6,413 nt of DNA from assembly GCA_023420745.1 (NCBI GenBank), contig JAEZVQ010000079.1, forward strand, positions 1-6,413, given 5' to 3'. Positions 1 to 6,024 of this stretch are shown in pieces (within the stretch, counting starts at the first letter, position 1; each line of letters opens with the position of its first letter). The translations under genes were made by a program, and so were the position numbers. The notes under the pieces are model-generated. The model searched no databases and was not told the DNA's origin. It was given only the letters and a program-made list of their open reading frames with translations. Origin of the DNA: Actinomycetes bacterium (lineage in GTDB: Bacteria > Actinomycetota > Actinomycetes > Actinomycetales > Actinomycetaceae).

Positions 1-23
1 TAATATTGGCGGATAAGCGATAC

Positions 24-42
24 TTGCCGCGTTACGCGGCAA
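24..42. terminator. Perfect 8-bp hairpin, possible terminator
   Basis: TTGCCGCG and CGCGGCAA are perfect inverted repeats around a three-base loop. No U-tract follows on either strand, so this would be a U-less hairpin of the kind often seen behind actinobacterial genes. On the minus strand the loop contains the TAA of the doubtful small ORF at 32-157. It could equally be a protein-binding palindrome or serve a gene beyond the left edge. Confidence 0.4.
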
Positions 43-157
43 CACTCGCGCCAATGCACGCTACGCCAATCACTATGGCGAATATCGCCATCACCAAGTC
101 ACCCATTGTCAACGCCCCGCACACTGAGTCGCTGATCCACAACATAACACCCGGCAC
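32..157 (-). CDS. Possible 41-aa small membrane protein (doubtful)
   Basis: This is a short open frame with a GTG start at 157 and a TAA stop at 32-34. Its last 21 or so residues (LVMAIFAIVIGVACIGASVA) form one hydrophobic segment long enough to cross a membrane; the N-terminal half is mixed. A GGGGAGG Shine-Dalgarno match lies at 168-174, ten bases before the GTG, but it is also the 3' arm of the 164-206 hairpin, so it would be masked in a folded transcript. About 70% of third codon positions are G or C, close to the neighbouring genes. The stop codon sits in the loop of a perfect hairpin (24-42). Alternative in-frame starts are ATG at 145 and ATG at 106. I recognise no family. The frame is also open further upstream, so the hydrophobic run may be chance. 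Confidence 0.22.
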   Translation of the reverse strand: MPGVMLWISDSVCGALTMGDLVMAIFAIVIGVACIGASVAA

Positions 158-163
158 AAACAG

Positions 164-206
164 GCATCCTCCCCGCGTCGAACCACCGATGACGTGGGGA
201 GGATGC
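164..206. terminator. Strong hairpin, probable bidirectional intrinsic terminator
   Basis: An 11-bp perfect stem (164-174 with 196-206) extends inward by six more pairs, two of them G-U, around a nine-base loop at 181-189. On the plus strand it is followed directly by TTTT (207-210), a short U-tract. On the minus strand the trailing sequence is CTGTTTGTG, a weaker U-rich stretch. It starts 55 bases past the stop codon of the ABC permease, where a terminator for the minus-strand operon is expected. The better U-tract faces plus-strand transcripts arriving from the left of the window. Confidence 0.7.
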
Positions 207-261
207 TTTTCATGAAGCCTCGCGTCGACGCCACCGTCTGCCGGCGCGAGGTCATCGTCTG

Positions 262-2733
262 TTAGTCGTCGCGAGCCAGTGCCTCGACCGGCACCACGCG
301 GGATGCGCTGATACTCGGGACAATCGAGGCGAGCATCGCGGCAACCAGGGCGATCACCACCGCAGCGGCGATCTGGAGCCACGGGATCGTCAGCGTCACG
401 CTGATCTCGCTTTCCAATGGCAGCACGCGAGCACCAGCCAAACCATAGGCAATGCCGAGGAGCACACCAATCGCTACCGCGCACGCCACCAGCAGCAGCG
501 CCTCCACCGCGAGCATCCGGCGAATCCCCGCGCGCGTCATTCCAATCGAGCGCAGCAGTGCATTCTCGCGGCGACGCTCAACCACCGACAGCGACAGGGT
601 ATTCGCCACACCCACCAGCGCCACGATGATCGACACGGCGAGCATCCCGATAATGCCCCAGTTCAGCGACTGGATGACGCCGAGCATCATCACCCGCTGC
701 ATCGCCGGCGCCTCAACCGAGGTCACCGAATCTGACAGCGCGGCCGCCTGCGACTGCACGGTGGTGATGTCCACCGTGGAAACCGAGTCGTCGAGCTTCG
801 CGAGCACTGCGCGCGCCCCCAGCTGACCCGCAGGCACATGCGCGGTGAGCTTGGCGAACACCACGGGCGACACCGTGAACGACGGCGTGCGCGACAACAC
901 CGGTTTGAGTGACACCGTTGAATCGCCGACAGTAATGTCGATACGAGTCGCGTTGGGATCCCACAGCTCTCCCGACACCGCCACCTCGTCGTCACCGGGC
1001 GTTGGCTGAGCCTCTCGTGTCACCGCAGACAATTCGTCAGCGCGGTAAATCGTCACTTCCTGACCCGGCATCGTCGAAGCCGAACCGGTGACACCGTCGA
1101 GAATCACCGTATTCGTCACGTGCGCCATCCTGTCCGCCGCGGTTTTCGCCTGAGCATCCATTGGCGCCGAGGTGGTGACCACCAGGTCAATCGGGCGTTT
1201 CGAGTTGAGCTCGTCGGTGAACGTGCGGCTCAGCGTCGCCGACCCCACCATCATCGTCACCACCAGGGACAGACCGAGAATCAACGCTGTCGCGGTGGCG
1301 CCGGTGCGCCGTGGGTTGCGCATCGCGTTTTCCGCGGCGAGGCTCGCCACCACACGTTTGGTGCCAATGAGACGACCAACCGTTCCGATGATTGGTGGCA
1401 AAATCAGCGTGCACAGCATGATGACACCGACGAACGACAGCAGCCCGCACAGGAACGCGACAATAAACAGTTCCGGCGTTGTTTGCCGAGTCGTGAGGTA
1501 GGCGAGTGTTGCACCTGCGCCAACCGTGAGAATCGACCCGAGGATGAGACGCACCCACGCGCGCCGCCGCACCACCGCACTCGCGTCCTCAGGTTGCAGC
1601 GCCACCATCGGCGAGAGTTTCGCGGCGCGTTTCGCCGGCCCCCACCCAGCGATGATCGCGATAGCGACGCCACAGAGCATGCTCGCCACCACTGCGGCGA
1701 CCGTGAGGGAACGCAGCGCCTCACTGGTAGTCACCACGAGCTTCGCCGCGCGCAGTACGACGATCGCTGAGGGCACGCCGATCAGCACGCCGATAACGGC
1801 ACCCACCAGACCGACTAGCCCGGTTTCAGCGAGGACGAGGCGACGCACCTGCCAGCCGTCAGCGCCGATGGAACGCAATAGCGCAAGTTCTCGTTGGCGT
1901 TGCAGCAGCTGCACCTGGAAAGTTGTCGAGATGACGATAATCGCGGTGATCGCAGCCAACCCGGGGAAAACGAGAATAATCGCGGTAATCATTCCGGTCG
2001 CACCCGCCATCGCATCGACAGTCTTCGCCACGTAATCGTGCTGAGTGGAGACGACGGCAACCCCGGCGTCACCGGTCGCCACGTCGACAGCATTTTGAAC
2101 ATCGTCAATATTCTTTGTTGACGACACGACGAGCATGGACGGCTCGCTATCAGGATAGAGCCGGTCATAGTCGGCGGCGGTAATGAAAGTTTCGTTACTT
2201 CCCAACGACGACGACTCGATCAAACCGGTAACGGTAAAGGTCGTCTCACTGTCGGCGCTCGAGTTCACTACTGTGGAGCCGACCTTAATCCCGAGGGTGG
2301 CGAACTTTGACGACACCACAATCTCACCGTTTGCAGTGGGGTAACGCCCCTCGGTGAGAGTTGGACGCGTGAACGGAGCGTCGGGCATCGGTGAAATCTT
2401 GCCGAAGAACTCCGCGTGCGGCGTCAGCAACTCGAACATTGTGAAAGCCTGGAAGCGCGGCTCCACCGCATCGACAGCAGAATCGTCGCGCAGCCGGTTG
2501 GCGACTTCGCGCAACGTCACCGTCGTGTCGTCCGGACTAGCGTCATCCGACCGCGTCACCACCATTGTGGCGCCGAGGGTGTCGCTTGCCACCGCGCGTT
2601 CCATGGTCAGGCGGAACCCGCCCGAAATCGACAGGCACACGATAATGAAAGCCACCGCGAGGGCAATAGCGATCGTCGTCGCCACGTATCGTGACATGTG
2701 GGCGCGCACGTTCGCGCCGAGCAAGCCTTTCAC
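262..2733 (-). CDS. FtsX/MacB-family ABC transporter permease
   Basis: This is the membrane subunit of an ABC transporter of the FtsX/MacB/LolC type, 823 aa from the chosen GTG start. A first membrane segment (about residues 18-38) is followed by an extracytoplasmic MacB-like domain (about 40-240). The first FtsX domain has three segments (about 247-365) and carries the coupling motif RQRELALLRSIGADGWQVRR. A central hydrophobic block has about three segments (393-412, 422-446, 480-497). A second extracytoplasmic domain (about 500-680) precedes a second FtsX domain (about 689-808) with the matching motif ERRRENALLRSIGMTRAGIRR. The duplicated, ten-segment layout is common in Gram-positive exporters of peptides, lipids or lipoproteins. 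The GTG at 2733 is one base after the ATPase stop and has GAGGTGG six bases upstream. An ATG at 2793 would add 20 residues and overlap the ATPase gene by 59 bases, which is less likely. The substrate cannot be read from the sequence. Confidence 0.93.
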   Translation of the reverse strand: MKGLLGANVRAHMSRYVATTIAIALAVAFIIVCLSISGGFRLTMERAVASDTLGATMVVTRSDDASPDDTTVTLREVANRLRDDSAVDAVEPRFQAFTMFELLTPHAEFFGKISPMPDAPFTRPTLTEGRYPTANGEIVVSSKFATLGIKVGSTVVNSSADSETTFTVTGLIESSSLGSNETFITAADYDRLYPDSEPSMLVVSSTKNIDDVQNAVDVATGDAGVAVVSTQHDYVAKTVDAMAGATGMITAIILVFPGLAAITAIIVISTTFQVQLLQRQRELALLRSIGADGWQVRRLVLAETGLVGLVGAVIGVLIGVPSAIVVLRAAKLVVTTSEALRSLTVAAVVASMLCGVAIAIIAGWGPAKRAAKLSPMVALQPEDASAVVRRRAWVRLILGSILTVGAGATLAYLTTRQTTPELFIVAFLCGLLSFVGVIMLCTLILPPIIGTVGRLIGTKRVVASLAAENAMRNPRRTGATATALILGLSLVVTMMVGSATLSRTFTDELNSKRPIDLVVTTSAPMDAQAKTAADRMAHVTNTVILDGVTGSASTMPGQEVTIYRADELSAVTREAQPTPGDDEVAVSGELWDPNATRIDITVGDSTVSLKPVLSRTPSFTVSPVVFAKLTAHVPAGQLGARAVLAKLDDSVSTVDITTVQSQAAALSDSVTSVEAPAMQRVMMLGVIQSLNWGIIGMLAVSIIVALVGVANTLSLSVVERRRENALLRSIGMTRAGIRRMLAVEALLLVACAVAIGVLLGIAYGLAGARVLPLESEISVTLTIPWLQIAAAVVIALVAAMLASIVPSISASRVVPVEALARDD

Positions 2734-2734
2734 C

Positions 2735-3460
2735 TCACGCCACCTCGCTGATATCGTCGACACTCGGATGATCGAGGTCGTGTGCGATGGCACCGTCTTT
2801 CACCACCAGGACACGATCGGCAACCGCCGCCGCATTGCGGTCGTGAGTGACCATAATGACCGTCTGCCCAAGCACGTTGACCGCGTCGCGCAACAGTGTG
2901 AGCACCTCGGTCGATGACGCTGAATCCAGGTTGCCCGTCGGTTCGTCAGCGACAATCACCGACGGGTTCGACACGAGGGCGCGCGCCACCGCGACGCGCT
3001 GCTGCTGACCGCCGGAAAGCTCATGCGGCTTGTGGTTGAGCCGTTCGCGCAGCTGGAGCGCATCGACTACCCGATGGAACCACTCCTCGTTGACCTTCCG
3101 TCCGGCGAGGCGAAGCGGGAGGCGAATATTGGCCTCGGCGTCGATGGTGGGGATGAGGTTGAACGACTGGAAGACAAACCCGATGTGGTCACGGCGAAAA
3201 TGCGTGAGTTCTTTGTCGTTGAGCGAGGTGATAGCCACGCCTTGGACACTGATGGTGCCGTCGCTGACTGCATCGAGACCGGCGAGAACGTGCAGCATCG
3301 TCGATTTCCCCGACCCGCTCGGTCCCATGATGGCGGTGAACTGTCCCGCGTAGAAATCAGCGGTGACGTTGCGTAGCGCATGAACCTGGGTGTCACCACT
3401 GCCGTAGATCTTCGACACTCCGATCAGTGAAGCAATCGGCGGCATTTCCCCATGTGACAT
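2735..3460 (-). CDS. ABC transporter ATP-binding protein, LolD/MacB type
   Basis: This is the cytoplasmic ATPase that drives the permease encoded just downstream. At 241 aa it is a normal length for the family. All nucleotide-binding motifs are intact: Walker A GPSGSGKST (46-54), Q-loop Gln98 in FVFQSFNLIP, signature LSGGQQQR (148-155), Walker B VIVADEP with catalytic Glu173, D-loop NLDS (177-180) and switch His206 in VTHD. The signature and the FNLIP segment are typical of the LolD/MacB/FtsE branch, whose members pair with FtsX-type permeases. The ATG at 3460 has an excellent Shine-Dalgarno site, GGAGGAG, seven bases upstream. The stop is one base before the permease start, so the two are surely co-transcribed and probably translationally coupled. 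No two-component or TetR-type regulator lies next to it in this window. Confidence 0.96.
   Translation of the reverse strand: MSHGEMPPIASLIGVSKIYGSGDTQVHALRNVTADFYAGQFTAIMGPSGSGKSTMLHVLAGLDAVSDGTISVQGVAITSLNDKELTHFRRDHIGFVFQSFNLIPTIDAEANIRLPLRLAGRKVNEEWFHRVVDALQLRERLNHKPHELSGGQQQRVAVARALVSNPSVIVADEPTGNLDSASSTEVLTLLRDAVNVLGQTVIMVTHDRNAAAVADRVLVVKDGAIAHDLDHPSVDDISEVA
2740..2746 (-). promoter_or_regulatory. Ribosome binding site deciding the permease GTG start
   Basis: GAGGTGG on the minus strand lies inside the last codons of the ATPase gene, six bases before the GTG at 2733. This spacing is why the shorter permease start was chosen over the ATG at 2793. Confidence 0.6.
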
Positions 3461-3467
3461 AGCGTTT

Positions 3468-3474
3468 CTCCTCC
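3468..3474 (-). promoter_or_regulatory. Ribosome binding site of the ABC ATPase gene
   Basis: GGAGGAG on the minus strand lies seven bases before the ATG at 3460. It is the strongest Shine-Dalgarno match in the window and fixes this start. Confidence 0.8.
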
Positions 3475-3605
3475 GGTGTCATGTGGCTTGGTGTCGCTAT
3501 GCGTCGCAGTGCACGCGACAACCACTGTCACCGTCAGGCTATGGGAGCAGTGAAATGCGCAGCTATGAGGGGCTGCCCTGATTACTCCCTGAGCGTCCCC
3601 GGAAT

Positions 3606-3622
3606 CCGCCACCGGGTGGCGG
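3606..3622. promoter_or_regulatory. Perfect 7-bp palindrome, candidate operator
   Basis: CCGCCAC and GTGGCGG form a perfect inverted repeat around CGG. It ends three bases before TAAAGT (3626-3631), a 4-of-6 match to a -10 box reading toward the MFS gene, so a bound protein would cover the -35 to -10 interval. It could instead be a hairpin in the leader of the ABC mRNA. No regulator gene is present to tie it to. Confidence 0.35.
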
Positions 3623-3764
3623 GTGTAAAGTTTCCTTGCTGGCGTGATCTCAATAGCGCGGTCACCCCACCAGCGCGCTGATACGTCACCAGCGCATCAC
3701 TATCTTGACAACACACCACGACACTTTCGGTGCAAACGAAGCACCTCGGGAATTGCAGGCAACT

Positions 3765-5063
3765 ATGGGGTTCAAAGACAAGGTTGGTTTCGACTCAGCA
3801 CGTCAGCTCGGAACCTTCCTCACCGTCGTCTTCTCAGGGCAGATCGTCTACTCGGCATTCGAGTCGCTGAAGGTGCCGTTCTACCTCCAACTCCAGCACT
3901 ACTACCACCTCGACAACACGCAGTTCGCGTCGCTGTACATGATGCTCGGCATGGCGGTGTTCTTCTACATTCCCGGCGGCTGGGTCAACAACCGTTTCCA
4001 CGTGCGCGACGTGCTGACCTGGGGGCTGCTTTACCGCCTGGTCACCTCATTGTTCATGATTATCGTGCGCCCGGCTTTCCCCATCATGATGGTCATCACC
4101 TTCACCTGGGGTGTGCTCGACGCGATCTACTGGCCTGCCGTCGTCAAAGGTGTTGTTCTCTTCTCTGGGAAGAACTCGAAGAACACCGGGCTCGGCGCGC
4201 TAACGGCTCTGCGCGCCGGCGGCGAGGCACTGCTCAACGGGATCCTCATTGCCGTCATGTCGCTATTCGGCGCCGCCGCCGTGATCTTTGAAATCGGGAT
4301 GATCCTCTACGCGTGCCTCACCATTCCGCTCGTCGTCCTCATCCGCCGCTACGTTCCGCGCGACCCTGACGACCGCGGTCACGAGGTAGACGACGAAGCG
4401 CCAGCGTCGAATATCGAGGCACTACGCGGTCTGATTGCCGCGTTGAAATACCCGAAAGTCTGGCTGGCCGGTGTTGCCGGGCTGACCGTGTACTGGGTGT
4501 ACACGCTCCTCGTGTACACCACCCCGTTCCTCACTCGGGTGTACGGCATGGGAGAGTCGGCGGCGGCAACGCTGGCCACCGCCACCGCCGTCATCCTCGG
4601 TCTCGGCGGTGGTTTGACCGGTGGGATTGTCGCCGACCGGGTCTTCAAGTCCGCGTCGAGGACGCTCGCGATTACCCTCACCGGTGCCGCTGTTCTCCTC
4701 GGCGTGATGACCGTACTGCCAAAAGGCGAAGATCACCTGCTGCTCGGCGTCATCGTCATGTGCGTCGCCGTGTTCGTGATCCTCATGGCGAAAGGGATCC
4801 AGCAGGCACCCGTGGCGGAGCTTCACCTGCCCAGCCACGTCATCGGCGCGGCGGTGTCCGTTAACTCGTTCATGTGTTTTTCCTGCATCCTGTGGGCAAT
4901 GCCGATCAACGGGCGGATCCTCGACGCCTGGGAGAACCAGCCGGTAGAGGCGTTCCGCCGTATCTTCCTCATCCTCGTCGTGGTGGCTCTCGTTGGCGCC
5001 GCCGCGGCGCTGCTCCTCGACTGGCTGAACCGGCGCGATGCCCGCCGCGCACCCGCCGACTGA
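3765..5063 (+). CDS. MFS transporter, substrate unknown
   Basis: This is a 432-aa major facilitator superfamily secondary transporter with 12 predicted membrane segments in two six-helix halves. The halves are joined by a charged cytoplasmic linker (RRYVPRDPDDRGHEVDDE...) before the segment starting WLAGVAGL. The loop between segments 2 and 3 reads GGWVNNRF, and its pseudo-repeat between 8 and 9 reads GGIVADRVFKS; both are versions of the MFS signature G-x-x-x-D/N-R. Segment 7 is rich in tyrosine (VYWVYTLLVYTTPF), which may line the substrate path. The ATG at 3765 was chosen; an in-frame TTG at 3705 would add 20 hydrophilic residues but has no Shine-Dalgarno site and coincides with a TTGACA hexamer. 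The site before the ATG (CAGG, five bases away) is only fair. The gene converges on a purine salvage pair, which is a weak hint at a nucleoside or related substrate. I cannot place it in a named MFS family. Confidence 0.85.
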   Translation: MGFKDKVGFDSARQLGTFLTVVFSGQIVYSAFESLKVPFYLQLQHYYHLDNTQFASLYMMLGMAVFFYIPGGWVNNRFHVRDVLTWGLLYRLVTSLFMIIVRPAFPIMMVITFTWGVLDAIYWPAVVKGVVLFSGKNSKNTGLGALTALRAGGEALLNGILIAVMSLFGAAAVIFEIGMILYACLTIPLVVLIRRYVPRDPDDRGHEVDDEAPASNIEALRGLIAALKYPKVWLAGVAGLTVYWVYTLLVYTTPFLTRVYGMGESAAATLATATAVILGLGGGLTGGIVADRVFKSASRTLAITLTGAAVLLGVMTVLPKGEDHLLLGVIVMCVAVFVILMAKGIQQAPVAELHLPSHVIGAAVSVNSFMCFSCILWAMPINGRILDAWENQPVEAFRRIFLILVVVALVGAAAALLLDWLNRRDARRAPAD

Positions 5064-5085
5064 TCGCGCGAATACACAGTCGAAT

Positions 5086-5126
5086 ACGCATTGAGGGGGT
5101 CGACAGTGTCGACCCCCTCAATGCGT
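5086..5126. terminator. 20-bp-arm palindrome, bidirectional U-less terminator
   Basis: Two perfectly complementary 20-base arms (5086-5105 and 5107-5126) flank a single central base, so in RNA the stem would be about 18 bp with a small loop. It lies 22 bases after the MFS stop and 28 bases before the stop of the convergent phosphorylase gene. Neither side has a U-tract. The position between convergent genes and the symmetry suggest termination of both transcripts. The inner part (GTCGACAGTGTCGAC) could also be a protein site. Confidence 0.75.
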
Positions 5127-5154
5127 TGACTACCGGTGACAGTGAACGCCGCCG

Positions 5155-6018
5155 CTACACCTTCGCGGCGATTGCCGCGATACACCGGGCGACCGTGGGG
5201 TTCGCACCCTCGACTGCGCGTAGTACCTGCTCGTGGACGCACGGTGTTTCAGCGAAACTGAGGTCGGCAACCACCGACAAGCCAGCGACGCGCACCTCCA
5301 TTTGATGTAAGGCAATCGCTTCCATGATGGTGCTCATGCCGACGATGTCGACACCGAAAGCGTCACGCATCATCCGCGACTCGGCGAGAGTTTGGAACTC
5401 CGGGCCCGAGCAGATGGCGTACACGCCGCGCCGCTGCGCATCCGTGCACGCCTCGATCAGCTCGCCATCCCACACCCGCGCAATGTCGGTGAACACCGGC
5501 CCGGTGAAGGGAGAGCGTCCCGACAGGTTGATGTGGTCGGTGATCGCCACGACGTCGCCGAGATTCCACTGTCGCAAGCACCCCGAAGCATTCGTCAACA
5601 CTGCCGCGCGCACGCCCGTTATCGCCGCCACGCGCGACAGCTGGACGACATCACGCGGGTCGTACCCCTCGTAGAGGTGGATACGCCCAGTCGCGACGAG
5701 GACATGAACCGTGCGCCCGTCGTCCAGCTCGACCACCAGCGACTTGACCTCGCCGCCGTGACCTTCAGCCGCGGGCACCGGGACGCCGAGCTGTGCAATC
5801 GGAATCGACGCCACGCACTCGAACTCGTCGAGACAGTGCGCCAACCCCGAACCGCACATGACGAACAGGTCGTGACGAGCCACCCCGCTGACCTCGGCGA
5901 TCAGGGCCGCCGCGTCGCCGATGGCACGGATACGGGTATCGTCGCCACGTCGCCGATCGTCAGCGAGTGCCTCGTCGAGCAGCGCCCGCCGCTGATCACA
6001 CCACGATGACTCACTCAT
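5155..6018 (-). CDS. Purine nucleoside phosphorylase, trimeric family, altered base site
   Basis: This 287-aa cytoplasmic enzyme of the low-molecular-mass (trimeric) PNP/MTAP family splits purine nucleosides with phosphate into base and ribose-1-phosphate. Motifs in order: CGSGLA (55-60, Ser57 phosphate loop), EGHGGEVKS (85-93, His87), GRIHLYEGY (111-119, Arg112, His114 and Tyr116), LTNASGCL (141-148, Ala144), GDVVAITDHINL (154-165), SGPEFQTLAE (204-213), GMSTIMEA (227-234, Met228, Ser229), SVVADLSF (248-255) and His262. These align with human Ser33, His64, Arg84, His86, Tyr88, Ala116, Met219, Ser220 and His257, so catalysis and phosphate binding look intact. The two base-reading positions differ: human Glu201 is Gln209 and Asn243 is Asp252, which argues for adenosine-type substrates. 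The ATG at 6018 starts six bases after the permease stop with only a weak ribosome site, so translation is probably coupled. Family assignment is firm; the exact substrate is inferred. Confidence 0.92.
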   Translation of the reverse strand: MSESSWCDQRRALLDEALADDRRRGDDTRIRAIGDAAALIAEVSGVARHDLFVMCGSGLAHCLDEFECVASIPIAQLGVPVPAAEGHGGEVKSLVVELDDGRTVHVLVATGRIHLYEGYDPRDVVQLSRVAAITGVRAAVLTNASGCLRQWNLGDVVAITDHINLSGRSPFTGPVFTDIARVWDGELIEACTDAQRRGVYAICSGPEFQTLAESRMMRDAFGVDIVGMSTIMEAIALHQMEVRVAGLSVVADLSFAETPCVHEQVLRAVEGANPTVARCIAAIAAKV

Positions 6019-6024
6019 CGCTGC

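Larger units (their letters stand above)
3461..3764. other. Divergent intergenic region, ABC operon / MFS gene
   Basis: This stretch of 304 bases separates two divergently transcribed genes and shows no convincing coding frame. It should hold both promoters. It contains a perfect 7-bp palindrome (3606-3622), a possible -10 box TAAAGT on the plus strand (3626-3631) with no good -35 partner, and a consensus TTGACA (3705-3710) whose expected -10 position is poor. Short direct repeats occur at 3496-3511/3538-3552 (GCTATG...GCAGTG) and at 3576-3581/3587-3592 (CCCTGA). I compared it by eye with TPP, cobalamin, glycine, SAM-IV and ZTP riboswitch cores on the relevant strands and saw no match. Confidence 0.6.

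Noticed and set aside
109..213. 34-codon minus-strand frame with five cysteines, possible cysteine-type leader peptide
   Set aside because: It runs straight through the 164-206 hairpin, has only GAGG four bases before its ATG, and no downstream sulfur gene is visible. The cysteines can be explained as a shifted reading of a GTG-rich stretch.
3..215. Plus-strand frame open from the left edge to 215
   Set aside because: It passes through the terminator hairpin, has no protein-like domain pattern, and is opposite the hydrophobic minus-strand frame.
32..484. 150-codon minus-strand frame reading into the permease gene
   Set aside because: Most of it overlaps the C-terminal FtsX domain in another frame and has a low-complexity, arginine-rich shadow composition. 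Only the part below 157 was considered.
1120..1770. 216-codon plus-strand frame antisense to the permease
   Set aside because: It is rich in Arg, His and Gln with no hydrophobic core or motif, typical of the reverse strand of a GC-rich gene.
3540..3660. Possible riboswitch in the divergent region
   Set aside because: GC-rich stems and a CCCTGAG-like stretch recall TPP elements, but the conserved cores of TPP, cobalamin, glycine, SAM-IV and ZTP classes are not present in the right order.
4487..4518. Repeated GTGTAC motifs
   Set aside because: They encode the tyrosine-rich membrane segment VYWVYTLLVYTT of the MFS protein; the repetition follows from Val-Tyr codons.
5069..5087. Two CGAATAC heptamers 12 bases apart before the large palindrome
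   Set aside because: Two short copies only, with no clear role; likely chance.
5392..6009. 205-codon plus-strand frame antisense to the phosphorylase
   Set aside because: The minus strand carries a clear PNP with all family motifs; this is its shadow.
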